This document shows positions 17,321 to 24,781 of a DNA stretch of 64,000 bases, piece after piece. Made by a program: the position numbers and the translations under genes. The notes under the pieces were generated by a model, which had not been told where the DNA came from, made no database searches, and saw nothing but the letters and a program-made list of their open reading frames with translations. How positions within the stretch are numbered: the first letter of the stretch is position 1; every line of letters begins with the position of its first letter. Origin of the DNA: CAJQLB01 sp041392065. GTDB taxonomy: Bacteria; Bacteroidota; Bacteroidia; Flavobacteriales; Flavobacteriaceae. The stretch lies in NCBI GenBank assembly GCA_041392065.1, contig JAWKMU010000006.1, positions 213,426 through 277,425 of the forward strand, in the 5' to 3' direction.

Positions 17321-18553
17321 TTATTCTTCAAATTCTTCTTTAAGAATTCTTACAACTTCTAAAATGGTTTCTTCTTCTAAATCTGTACGTTTTACTAAAT
17401 CGTCTATATCTTGTTCTAAGATACTTTTTGCGGTATCCAGACCAACTTTAGAGAATTCTTCAATAATCCAAGAATCGATTTCATCAGAGAACTCAGAAAG
17501 TTCTACATCTTCTTCAACGCCTTCTCTAAACACATCAATCTCATAACCTGTTAATTGTCCTGCCAAACGTATATTGTGACCACCACGACCAATTGCTTTG
17601 CTTACTTCTTCTGGTTTAAGCATAACTTCTGCACGACCGCTTGCTTCGTCTAACTTTATTGATGTTACTCTTGCTGGGCTTAAAGCTCTAGTAATATAAA
17701 GCTGGATATTATTGGTGTAATTGATAACGTCTATGTTTTCATTACCTAATTCGCGAACAATGCCATGAATTCTTGAACCTTTCATACCTACACAAGCTCC
17801 AACAGGGTCTATTCTATCATCATAAGAATCTACAGCAACTTTTGCTTTTTCGCCTGGAATTCTTACTACATTTTTAACGGTTATTAAACCATCAAACACC
17901 TCAGGAATTTCTTGCTCAAACAATTTTTCTAAGAACAATGGCGAAGTACGTGACATGATAATAGATGGTTTATTGCCTTTAAGCTCAACATTTTCGATGA
18001 TTCCTCTTACATTGTCTCCTTTTCTAAAAAAGTCTGAAGGTATTTGTTTTTCTTTTGGTAAGATAATTTCGTTGCCTTCATCGTCTAACAATATGATTGC
18101 TCTATGACGAATATGGTGCACTTCAGCTGTATAAATTTCTCCAATTAAATCTTTAAACTGCTTGTAGATGTTTGTGTTGTCGTGCTCGTGAATTTTTGAA
18201 ATTAGGTTTTGTCTTAATGCTAAAATAGCACGTCTACCTAAATCTATTAATTTTACTTCTTCAGATACATCTTCGCCTACTTCAAAATCTGGCTCGATTT
18301 TACGAGCTTCAGATAAAGATATTTCCTGATTTGGTTCTTCAACTTCACCATCTGCTACCACTACTCTGTTACGCCAAATCTCTAAATCTCCTTTATCTGG
18401 ATTTATAATAATATCAAAATTATCATCATCGCCAAACTTCTTTTTTAGTGCATTTCTAAATACATCTTCTAAAATGGCCATTAAGGTTACACGATCTATT
18501 AACTTATCGTCCTTAAATTCTGAAAATGACTCAATTAACGCAATATTTTCCAT
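17321..18553 (-). CDS. nusA: transcription elongation/termination factor NusA
   Basis: Binds RNA polymerase and nascent RNA to modulate pausing, termination and antitermination. The 410-aa protein has the N-terminal polymerase-binding domain (MENIALIESFSEFKDDKL), an S1 domain around residues 130-200, two KH domains with VGMKGSRIHGIVREL and IGRGGHNIRLAGQLTGYEID, and an acidic helical tail. It lacks the two long acidic repeats of enterobacterial NusA, as is usual outside Proteobacteria. It lies between rimP (13 bp) and infB (27 bp). Confidence 0.96.
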   Translation of the reverse strand: MENIALIESFSEFKDDKLIDRVTLMAILEDVFRNALKKKFGDDDNFDIIINPDKGDLEIWRNRVVVADGEVEEPNQEISLSEARKIEPDFEVGEDVSEEVKLIDLGRRAILALRQNLISKIHEHDNTNIYKQFKDLIGEIYTAEVHHIRHRAIILLDDEGNEIILPKEKQIPSDFFRKGDNVRGIIENVELKGNKPSIIMSRTSPLFLEKLFEQEIPEVFDGLITVKNVVRIPGEKAKVAVDSYDDRIDPVGACVGMKGSRIHGIVRELGNENIDVINYTNNIQLYITRALSPARVTSIKLDEASGRAEVMLKPEEVSKAIGRGGHNIRLAGQLTGYEIDVFREGVEEDVELSEFSDEIDSWIIEEFSKVGLDTAKSILEQDIDDLVKRTDLEEETILEVVRILKEEFEE

Positions 18554-18566
18554 AATTCATATTGGA

Positions 18567-19031
18567 TTAAAATTTTATCTTAACTTTTGCTTCAATTATA
18601 TCGTTATAAGGTAACTCTACTTTTTTCTGCACAGTAACCTTTCCTTTCCCAATTTCTTTAGGTTCTCTTGTTTTCCATTCAAGTGTAATGCTGTCTTCGT
18701 TAGCATTAGTTAAAATGGCTTCAAATTTTTGGTTGTTTGTTGCTTTAACACCAACAGTCCTACCAATATTCTTTTTATACTGCCTAATATGGCTCATTGG
18801 TGTTGTTGCACCAGCTGATGAAACTTCCAAGGAAAAATCTTCTTGTTCCCTATCTAAGTTATGCTCAATGGCACGACTTACAAACATGCAATCTTCGACA
18901 GAAACACCTTTATCTCCATCAATTACTATTTTAATGGTGTTGTCTGAAAGCACATCAAAATCTATAAGAAATATATCTTCGCGTTCTTTAAGGCAATCTT
19001 CCAATAAAGCTTTTACTTTACTTTTAAACAT
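18567..19031 (-). CDS. rimP: ribosome maturation factor RimP
   Basis: Needed for maturation of the 30S subunit. The 154-aa protein has the family's alpha-beta N-terminal domain, including IDGDKGVSVEDCMFVSRAIEHNLD and LEVSSAGATTPM, and the C-terminal SH3-like domain (VGVKATNNQKFEAILTNAN). It is the first gene of rimP-nusA-infB. Its ATG at 19031 follows a strong terminator-like hairpin in a short leader, which suggests regulation by attenuation. Confidence 0.95.
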   Translation of the reverse strand: MFKSKVKALLEDCLKEREDIFLIDFDVLSDNTIKIVIDGDKGVSVEDCMFVSRAIEHNLDREQEDFSLEVSSAGATTPMSHIRQYKKNIGRTVGVKATNNQKFEAILTNANEDSITLEWKTREPKEIGKGKVTVQKKVELPYNDIIEAKVKIKF

Positions 19032-19035
19032 AGTA

Positions 19036-19062
19036 TAAAAAGAGGGGACTTTTCGTCCCCTC
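19036..19062 (-). promoter_or_regulatory. terminator-like hairpin in the rimP-nusA-infB leader (candidate attenuator)
   Basis: On the reverse strand GAGGGGAC, loop GAAAA, GTCCCCTC forms a perfect 8-bp, GC-rich stem (19042-19062) followed by TTTTTATA. It ends about 10 nt before the rimP ATG. The predicted transcript start near 19080 makes the leader only about 50 nt long, nearly all of it this structure. No gene on this strand ends just upstream, so it is not there to end another transcript. It could also act as a hairpin near the start of the divergent stress-protein region. Confidence 0.6.
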
Positions 19063-19087
19063 GCTTATTCTTTTTCTTACAACGCTG

Positions 19088-19120
19088 CAAATATACAACA
19101 TTTAAATGGATTAATACAAA
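19088..19120 (-). promoter_or_regulatory. promoter of rimP-nusA-infB
   Basis: On the reverse strand TTTG (19117-19120), a 21-nt spacer and TATATTTG (19088-19095) match both elements of the Bacteroidota promoter. Start of transcription is expected near 19080. Confidence 0.65.
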
Positions 19121-19122
19121 CG

Positions 19123-19152
19123 TTGAGTTGTCAAATTTTTTCGCTAAATTTA
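19123..19152 (+). promoter_or_regulatory. promoter of the universal stress protein gene
   Basis: TTG (19123-19125), 19 nt, TAAATTTA (19145-19152), one mismatch from TAnnTTTG. It is divergent from the rimP promoter and almost back to back with it. It lies inside the longest open frame, which supports the later ATG at 19177. Confidence 0.5.
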
Positions 19153-19176
19153 AGAGGTCAAACTCTACTTCCAAAT

Positions 19177-20001
19177 ATGAAAAAAATATTGGTTCCTACA
19201 GATTTTTCTGGACAAGCAGATTATGCGCTTCATGTAGCTTCACAATTGGCAAAAAGACATCGTTGTGAAATATACTTATTGCACATGCTAGAACTTCCTA
19301 TTAATGAGGTTGATGCTTTAAGTTCGCATAGTGCATTGCCTGAGGCTATGTTTTATATGAAATTAGCCAGAAAACGATTTGACGAAGTATTGGCGAAACC
19401 TTTTTTAAAGAACATTAAAGTTCATGAAATTGTGAAATTCCACCAAGCTTTTGATGGTATTATGGACACTTGCAAAGAACACAAAATAGACTTAATTGTT
19501 ATGGGTTCGCATGGCGTAAGCGGTTTTAAGGAAATGTTTATAGGCTCTAACACAGAAAAAGTGGTCAGAACAAGTGATATTCCTGTATTGGTGATTAAAA
19601 ATTACCATAAAAATTTTAAGGTTAATAATTTTATTTATGCTTCAGACTTTACTGATGAAAACAAAGAACCTTTTAAAAAAGCTATAAAATTTGCAAAATT
19701 AGTTGATGCCACCATGCATCTATTAATAATTAACACACCTAACAAGTTTTTAACAACTGATGAAGCTGATTCAAGAATGCAAAACTTTATGAAAGGTACT
19801 CGATTTAAAAATTACACAATCAACATTTATAATGATTATACCATTGAAAAAGGTATTTTAAATTTTGCTCATCACATTGATGCTGGTTTAATAGGAATGA
19901 GTACACATGGTAGAAAAGGGATTGCACACTTTTTTAATGGTAGCATAAGTGAAGATCTCGTAAACCATGCAAAGCGACCAGTAATCACTTTTAAGATTTA
20001 A
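19177..20001 (+). CDS. tandem-domain universal stress protein
   Basis: Cytoplasmic UspA-family protein of 274 aa with two Usp domains. The first starts MKKILVPTDFSGQADYALH and ends with the ATP-binding-type signature VMGSHGVSGFKEMFIGSNTE. The second starts at about residue 145 (NFIYASDFTDENKEPF) and ends GMSTHGRKGIAHFFNGS. The first domain keeps the G-2x-G-9x-G(S/T)-like nucleotide signature; the second is partly degenerate. I chose the ATG at 19177 because the domain begins there and the upstream in-frame ATG at 19123 falls in the promoter. It is monocistronic with its own terminator. Confidence 0.88.
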   Translation: MKKILVPTDFSGQADYALHVASQLAKRHRCEIYLLHMLELPINEVDALSSHSALPEAMFYMKLARKRFDEVLAKPFLKNIKVHEIVKFHQAFDGIMDTCKEHKIDLIVMGSHGVSGFKEMFIGSNTEKVVRTSDIPVLVIKNYHKNFKVNNFIYASDFTDENKEPFKKAIKFAKLVDATMHLLIINTPNKFLTTDEADSRMQNFMKGTRFKNYTINIYNDYTIEKGILNFAHHIDAGLIGMSTHGRKGIAHFFNGSISEDLVNHAKRPVITFKI

Positions 20002-20013
20002 TTATATATATAT

Positions 20014-20040
20014 AAAGCTTCCCTTGATTGGAAAGCTTTT
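20014..20040 (+). terminator. terminator of the universal stress protein gene
   Basis: AAAGCTT-CC, short loop, GGAAAGCTTTT, an imperfect hairpin with one bulge and a short T-run, 13 bp after the stop codon. Confidence 0.6.
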
Positions 20041-20057
20041 GTTGGCCCACTAGGGCT
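20041..20057. repeat. 17-bp copy of the tRNA-Gln 3' end
   Basis: GTTGGCCCACTAGGGCT is identical to 20152-20168, the 3' acceptor/T-arm end of the tRNA-Gln gene, in the same orientation and 111 bp away. It stops where the T-loop would begin. It is either the remnant of a second tRNA-Gln gene or a short att-like duplication. Confidence 0.7.
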
Positions 20058-20095
20058 TACTTCGACTTCGCTCAGTATAAACTTCTCGCCCTACA
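20058..20095. repeat. dispersed repeat fragment with TTCGACTTCGCTCAG core
   Basis: TACTTCGACTTCGCTCAGTA followed by TAAACTTCTCGCCCTACAA directly abuts the copy of the tRNA 3' end. The TTCGAC...GCTCAG core is of the same family as fragments at 2191 and 37977. It is non-coding. Confidence 0.5.
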
Positions 20096-20107
20096 ATAAG
20101 TTTATAT

Positions 20108-20143
20108 AAAAGAAAAATCCTCATTCAAAAAAGAATAAGGATT
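20108..20143 (-). terminator. terminator of tRNA-Gln
   Basis: On the reverse strand AATCCTTATTC, loop TTTTTT, GAATGAGGATT (one T-G pair) followed by TTTCTTTT. It lies 10 nt past the tRNA 3' end. Confidence 0.75.
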
Positions 20144-20152
20144 CAAATTCAG

Positions 20153-20225
20153 TTGGCCCACTAGGGCTCGAACCTAGACTCTTCTGGACCAAAACCAGAC
20201 GTGTTGCCAGTTACACCATGGGCCA
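20153..20225 (-). tRNA. tRNA-Gln (anticodon TTG)
   Basis: 73-nt cloverleaf on the reverse strand. The acceptor stem is TGGCCCA/TGGGCCA with discriminator A, the anticodon arm is TCTGG-TTTTGGT-CCAGA, so the anticodon is TTG, and the T-arm is CTAGG-TTCGAGC-CCTAG. No CCA is encoded. It has its own promoter and terminator. Confidence 0.97.
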
Positions 20226-20241
20226 TCATGGTTTGAGCGTG

Positions 20242-20272
20242 CAAATTTAGTACAAACTTTTATTTGCGCAAA
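20242..20272 (-). promoter_or_regulatory. promoter of tRNA-Gln
   Basis: On the reverse strand TTTG (20269-20272), 19 nt, TAAATTTG (20242-20249). Both elements match the Bacteroidota consensus exactly. Confidence 0.65.
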
Positions 20273-20375
20273 CATTTTTTACATAAAATAACATGAATCA
20301 CTTAACGTTTACTTAAAAACCTTTATACCTTATATAATTATTCTTAAATTCGCCAGCAGTAATAACACATCAAAC

Positions 20376-23300
20376 ATGACACAATCAAACTTTAAAAAGT
20401 GGAATACCATTTTAGGATGGTTTGCTTTTTTAGTAGCACTAATTACTTATTCTTTAACAGTAGAACCAACAGTTAGTTTTTGGGATGCAGGAGAATATAT
20501 ACTGACCTCCTCAAAATTACAAGTTGGTCATCCTCCTGGAGCGCCATTGTTTCAAATGCTTGGTGCTTTTTTCTCAGTATTTGCTACAGACCCTTCCCAA
20601 ATAGGTTGGCTTATGAATATGATGAGTGCGGTTTCGAGTGCTTTTACCATTTTGTTCATGTTTTGGTCTATTACTATATTGCTCAGACATATTATTGGCA
20701 ATACAGAATCGCTTTCAAAAGCACAAGGTCAAGCCATACTTGGAAGTGCTTTAGTAGGAAGTTTAGCGTTTACGTTTACAGATTCGTTTTGGTTTAATGC
20801 TGTTGAAACTGAGGTTTATGCCATGGCAACTTTAATCATGGCTATCATGTTCTATTTAGGTCTTAGATGGGAACAAGATATGGATAAACCTAGAGGCAAT
20901 AAATGGTTGATTCTGATTTCATTTATTGTTGGTCTGTCTTTTGGTGTTCATTTTATGGGATTGCTTACCATTCCTGCTATTGGACTCATTTATTTCTTTA
21001 AAAATTACAAAACTGTAACGGTTAAAAACTTCATCATTGCTAATGTTGTTGTTGTAGCTATTTTATTGTTCATATTTAAGTTATTAGCTCCAAACATCTT
21101 AAGATATTTTAGTGCTTTAGAGATATTCTTTGTGAATTCTATTGGCTTACCTTTTAATTCAGGATCTGTTATTGCAGGAGTTTTATTAGTTGCTGCTTTT
21201 TACTTCGGAATAAAATATACTAGAGAAAAAGTCTTAAAACATTTTAACACAGCTATTTTGTGTATAGCTTTTGTTATCATTGGTTTTTCAACTTGGTTAA
21301 TGCTTCCTATTAGGGCTAATGCAAATGTTGTTATTAATGAGAACGACCCTTCAAGTGCCAGAGAGTTGCTTGCTTACTACAACTTAGAGCAATACCCAAA
21401 AACGTATTTGTTTTATGGCCCTCAATTTACAGAAATGTACTCTGGCTATGACGAAAACAACCCTTATGTTGATGATAAACCAAAGTATGAGAAAGATTAC
21501 GAAAAAGGTGAATATGTTATAGTAAACGACTATAAAAATGCGTTGCCAAATTATAATTCCAAACATGCTTCAATCCTTCCAAGAATGTGGAGTGAGGAGC
21601 ATGCCGAAAATTATATGATGTACACAGGTTATTTGGATTTTAAATTAAAACCTGAATACCAAATGCAAAATGAGTTGCGTAACATTATTGCGGAAACTAA
21701 AAGCAAAGCAGCTCAAGGCCTTATGGATTATGAGGATTATCATAATTTCTTACGCCAGTTTGCTCAATATATTGAAGTTGAAAAACCATCCATGGGTTCA
21801 AATATCGCTTATCTGTTAGAATACCAATTAGGCTATATGTATTGGCGTTATTTTATGTGGAATTTCACTGGACGACAAGATGACATTCAAGGTAAATATG
21901 ACGCTCATGGGAATTGGATTAGCGGCATAAAACCAATTGATGAATGGCATTTAGGATTATCTCAAGATAATTTACCAAGTGACGTTCTTAACAACAAAGC
22001 AAGAAACACCTATTACTTTTTACCACTTATTTTAGGGTTAATTGGTTTGTTTTTTCTTTATAACAAAGACAAAAAATTGTTCTGGACCATGCTTGTATTT
22101 TTCCTTTTTACAGGATTAGCGATTCAGGTATACACAAACGTAAGGCCTTTTGAGCCAAGAGAACGAGACTATTCTGTGGTAGGCTCATTTTATGTGTTTG
22201 CTATTTGGATTGGTTTTGGTGCTTATTCTATTTTTAATGCATTACAAAAATACAGCAAACATCAACTTTTAGCACCAGCAATTTCAGTTTTATGTTTAGC
22301 ATTGGTTCCTGGAATATTAGCAGCCAATAACTGGGATGATCATGATCGTTCTGGCAGAGAAACAGCACATGCGATGGCAATTAAATACTTACAGTCTTGT
22401 GATCCAAACGCTATATTGTTTACTATAGGTGACAATGACTCCTTCCCTCTTTGGTATGCTCAAGAAATTGAAGGCATCAGAACTGATGTTCGTGTGGTTA
22501 ACACAAGCTTATTTCAAACTGATTGGTATATAGACCAAATGAAACGCAAAGCTTACGAAAGTGATCCAATTCCATCCTCTTTAACTCACGATAAGTACAA
22601 GTTTGGAACTAGAGATTACATTTTAAAAGACACTATTACAAGCGATACAATTCCTATTAATGAATTTATGAATTTTATTACTAGTGATGACCCAAGAACA
22701 AAATACAAACATATTTTGCAACAGGGAGGATATGACATTAGTAGAGTGCGTAATCAAGAATTGAACGCGAACTATCTTCCAACTGAAAATGTAAGAATTC
22801 CTGTTGATAAAGAAGCTGTTTTAAAACATGGTATTGTTGCTGAAAAAGATGCGGATAAAATTGTGCCTTATATAGATATTAAGATTAAAGGAAATGCGCT
22901 AACCAAAAATAGATTATTAATGTTGGATATTGTTGCCAATAACAACTGGGAAAGACCAATTTATTTTTCTGGTGGAGCCTTTGGTGACGATGATTATATC
23001 TGGATGAAAGATTACTTACAACTTGATGGTTTGTGTTACAAATTAGTTCCTATTAGAACATCTGTAGATAGAGCAAATCCTTTTGATATGGGAAGAGTAG
23101 ACCCAGAAAAAATGTACAGTTTGGTTAGTAAATGGGATTGGGGAAATAGTGGAGGAGATATTTACCACGATGTTGAAACCAGAAAAAACGGCATCACTTA
23201 CAGAGGAAACTTAGCTCGTTTAATTGAAGCTTTAATAAATAATGAAGAGTTAGATAAAGCTGAAGAAATTGCAGATTTGGCAATGGAAAAAATGCCTGTT

Positions 23301-23684
23301 GATATCTTTGGATATTACACTTTGTTAGAACCATACATTAGTGCATATTACGAAGTAAACTCAAAAGATAAAGCACGTAACCTCTTTAAGGATGTATCTA
23401 AAAAATATCAAGAGAATTTAACTTATTACAGTTCTCTTTCAATCAAGAATCAGCAACAAAATTTCGAAGAAATTTATACTGATATTGAGCGTTATAGAGG
23501 ACTGGTTGATGTTGTTATAATTAATGATGATGATGAAGCATTCATAAAAACTGAGATGGAAGCTTTCAATAATACGTTACGTTTGTTTAGCCAATTAATT
23601 GGTGACGACTCATACGAAGAACCTGAACGAACTGATATTGATATACCAACTGATTCTAACTCAATTGAAATAGATAGTAATTAA
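20376..23684 (+). CDS. DUF2723 polytopic membrane protein (GT117-like family)
   Basis: 1102-aa inner-membrane protein. The N-terminal DUF2723 domain has the conserved TVEPTVSFWDAGEYI, VGHPPGAPLFQM and NAVETEVYAM segments and about ten helices. A second membrane block follows at residues 550-660, and the C-terminal 430 residues form a soluble domain with GDNDSFPLWYAQEIEG. The family resembles lipid-linked-sugar glycosyltransferases (PMT/GT-C fold), and the Asp-Glu motif at FWDAGE fits a GT-C catalytic site. Substrate is unknown; a role in surface protein O-glycosylation is possible but inferred. The nodB-like gene follows 5 bp later. Confidence 0.85.
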   Translation: MTQSNFKKWNTILGWFAFLVALITYSLTVEPTVSFWDAGEYILTSSKLQVGHPPGAPLFQMLGAFFSVFATDPSQIGWLMNMMSAVSSAFTILFMFWSITILLRHIIGNTESLSKAQGQAILGSALVGSLAFTFTDSFWFNAVETEVYAMATLIMAIMFYLGLRWEQDMDKPRGNKWLILISFIVGLSFGVHFMGLLTIPAIGLIYFFKNYKTVTVKNFIIANVVVVAILLFIFKLLAPNILRYFSALEIFFVNSIGLPFNSGSVIAGVLLVAAFYFGIKYTREKVLKHFNTAILCIAFVIIGFSTWLMLPIRANANVVINENDPSSARELLAYYNLEQYPKTYLFYGPQFTEMYSGYDENNPYVDDKPKYEKDYEKGEYVIVNDYKNALPNYNSKHASILPRMWSEEHAENYMMYTGYLDFKLKPEYQMQNELRNIIAETKSKAAQGLMDYEDYHNFLRQFAQYIEVEKPSMGSNIAYLLEYQLGYMYWRYFMWNFTGRQDDIQGKYDAHGNWISGIKPIDEWHLGLSQDNLPSDVLNNKARNTYYFLPLILGLIGLFFLYNKDKKLFWTMLVFFLFTGLAIQVYTNVRPFEPRERDYSVVGSFYVFAIWIGFGAYSIFNALQKYSKHQLLAPAISVLCLALVPGILAANNWDDHDRSGRETAHAMAIKYLQSCDPNAILFTIGDNDSFPLWYAQEIEGIRTDVRVVNTSLFQTDWYIDQMKRKAYESDPIPSSLTHDKYKFGTRDYILKDTITSDTIPINEFMNFITSDDPRTKYKHILQQGGYDISRVRNQELNANYLPTENVRIPVDKEAVLKHGIVAEKDADKIVPYIDIKIKGNALTKNRLLMLDIVANNNWERPIYFSGGAFGDDDYIWMKDYLQLDGLCYKLVPIRTSVDRANPFDMGRVDPEKMYSLVSKWDWGNSGGDIYHDVETRKNGITYRGNLARLIEALINNEELDKAEEIADLAMEKMPVDIFGYYTLLEPYISAYYEVNSKDKARNLFKDVSKKYQENLTYYSSLSIKNQQQNFEEIYTDIERYRGLVDVVIINDDDEAFIKTEMEAFNNTLRLFSQLIGDDSYEEPERTDIDIPTDSNSIEIDSN

Positions 23685-23689
23685 TTGTG

Positions 23690-24364
23690 ATGAATTTTAC
23701 ACCTATAACAGTTTCGAAGGTTGTAAAAAAAATGTTTCCGAATTTTATATGGAACATTAATTCACAGGAAAAAATACTTTATCTCACTTTTGACGATGGT
23801 CCCACACCTGAAGTCACAAACTGGGTTTTGGCTTGCTTAAAAAGATACAATGCTAAAGCTACTTTTTTTTGCATTGGAAAAAATGTTGAACAGCATCCTG
23901 ATATTTTTGAAAGCATTATAAATGATAATCACACTATCGGAAACCACACTTATAATCACTTAAAAGGCTGGAAGACCAATACTAATGATTATATAGAAAA
24001 TACTTCGATGTGCAATAGTATCTTAAGTGAGAATATTCAAAAATCAAAAATCAAAAATCAGAAATCAGAAACCAGAAATCAGAATCTATTTAGACCTCCT
24101 TATGGACGCATGAAACCAAAACAAGCTAAGCTGTTAATTGATAAAGGATTTCAAATCGTTATGTGGAGTGTATTATCTGTAGATTGGGACAAAAATGTAT
24201 CGGAGCAAAAATGTTATGACAATGTTGTAAAAAATGCAGTTTCAGGAGATATTGTTGTGTTTCATGATAGCATTAAAGCTTTTAGAAATTTGCAATATGC
24301 ACTTCCAAAAGTATTAGAACATTACAGTAATTTAGGTTATAAATTTAAGAGTATTCCTGAATAA
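23690..24364 (+). CDS. polysaccharide deacetylase (NodB homology, CE4)
   Basis: Removes acetyl or similar groups from a glycan; metal-dependent CE4 fold. Motifs are TFDDGPTPE (motif 1, Asp pair at residues 36-37), GNHTYNH (motif 2, zinc His) and RPPYGRMKP (motif 3), with IVVFHDS near the end. No clear signal peptide is visible. The ATG at 23690 is preferred to the GTG at 23687. Between motifs 2 and 3 (residues 117-132) the code runs through an array of 7-bp repeats giving a Lys/Asn/Gln/Ser-rich loop. It is probably co-transcribed with the DUF2723 gene and its 3' end overlaps the convergent thioredoxin-like gene by 20 bp. Confidence 0.88.
   Translation: MNFTPITVSKVVKKMFPNFIWNINSQEKILYLTFDDGPTPEVTNWVLACLKRYNAKATFFCIGKNVEQHPDIFESIINDNHTIGNHTYNHLKGWKTNTNDYIENTSMCNSILSENIQKSKIKNQKSETRNQNLFRPPYGRMKPKQAKLLIDKGFQIVMWSVLSVDWDKNVSEQKCYDNVVKNAVSGDIVVFHDSIKAFRNLQYALPKVLEHYSNLGYKFKSIPE
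24038..24086 (+). repeat. heptanucleotide repeat array inside the deacetylase gene
   Basis: Seven tandem 7-bp units: CAAAAAT three times, then CAGAAAT, CAGAAAC, CAGAAAT and CAGAATC. The unit length is not a multiple of three, so gain or loss of one unit shifts the reading frame and removes motif 3. The intergenic array at 39003-39043 shares the CAAAAAT unit. Confidence 0.85.
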
Positions 24365-24641
24365 GACCAATAAGTGTATTGGCATCTTGTTCACCACTTT
24401 GACGCCATTTCATTTCACCATTTTTATAAATAATTAAGGTTGGCAATCCTTTAATTCGAAGTGCTTCTGCCAAATCTTTGTTTTTATCAACATCAATTTT
24501 AATGACTTTGGCTTTATCACCAAGTGCAGCGGCAACATCTCTTAACACAGCATGCATTGCAGTAGATTCTTCATTCCATTCGGTAAAAAAGTCCAATAAC
24601 ACAGGAATATCTACATCAATTAGTTCCCCAAATTTTGACAT
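24345..24641 (-). CDS. thioredoxin-fold protein lacking the CxxC active site
   Basis: 98-aa cytoplasmic protein with a complete thioredoxin fold: VLLDFFTEW, VIKIDVDKNKDLAEAL, the cis-Pro loop GLPTLIIYKNG, and a closing helix. The position of the WCGPC active site reads WNEESTA, with no cysteine in the whole protein, so it cannot act as a dithiol oxidoreductase. Flavobacterial relatives with the same substitution are remembered, which argues against a recent mutation. A chaperone, adaptor or scaffold role is inferred. It is monocistronic with a TAGGTTTG promoter element and overlaps the convergent deacetylase gene by 20 bp. Confidence 0.85.
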   Translation of the reverse strand: MSKFGELIDVDIPVLLDFFTEWNEESTAMHAVLRDVAAALGDKAKVIKIDVDKNKDLAEALRIKGLPTLIIYKNGEMKWRQSGEQDANTLIGLIQEYS

Positions 24642-24672
24642 ACTTTTTAATTTTAAGTCAAGTGAGCTATTA

Positions 24673-24680
24673 CAAACCTA
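24673..24680 (-). promoter_or_regulatory. -7 promoter element of the thioredoxin-like gene
   Basis: TAGGTTTG on the reverse strand matches TAnnTTTG, 31 nt upstream of the ATG at 24641. A weak TTTC lies 19 nt further upstream. Confidence 0.5.
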
Positions 24681-24781
24681 CAATATTTTTATTCGTTTTG
24701 AAAACCAATATGTTAAATAGGTTGACTTAGCGTATTAATAAAAATAATCAATTTTATCTTAAAAACAACATTTTGCTCCTT

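Noticed and set aside
18688..19038. Open frame of about 116 codons antisense to rimP
   Set aside because: rimP is certain from its motifs and operon position, and the antisense frame runs into the rimP leader hairpin.
20041..20225. Active integrated element bounded by tRNA-Gln att sites
   Set aside because: Only 94 bp separate the two copies and no integrase or mobile gene is nearby; at most a scar.
24038..24086. CRISPR-like array
   Set aside because: Units are 7 bp with no spacers, inside a coding sequence; a simple tandem repeat.
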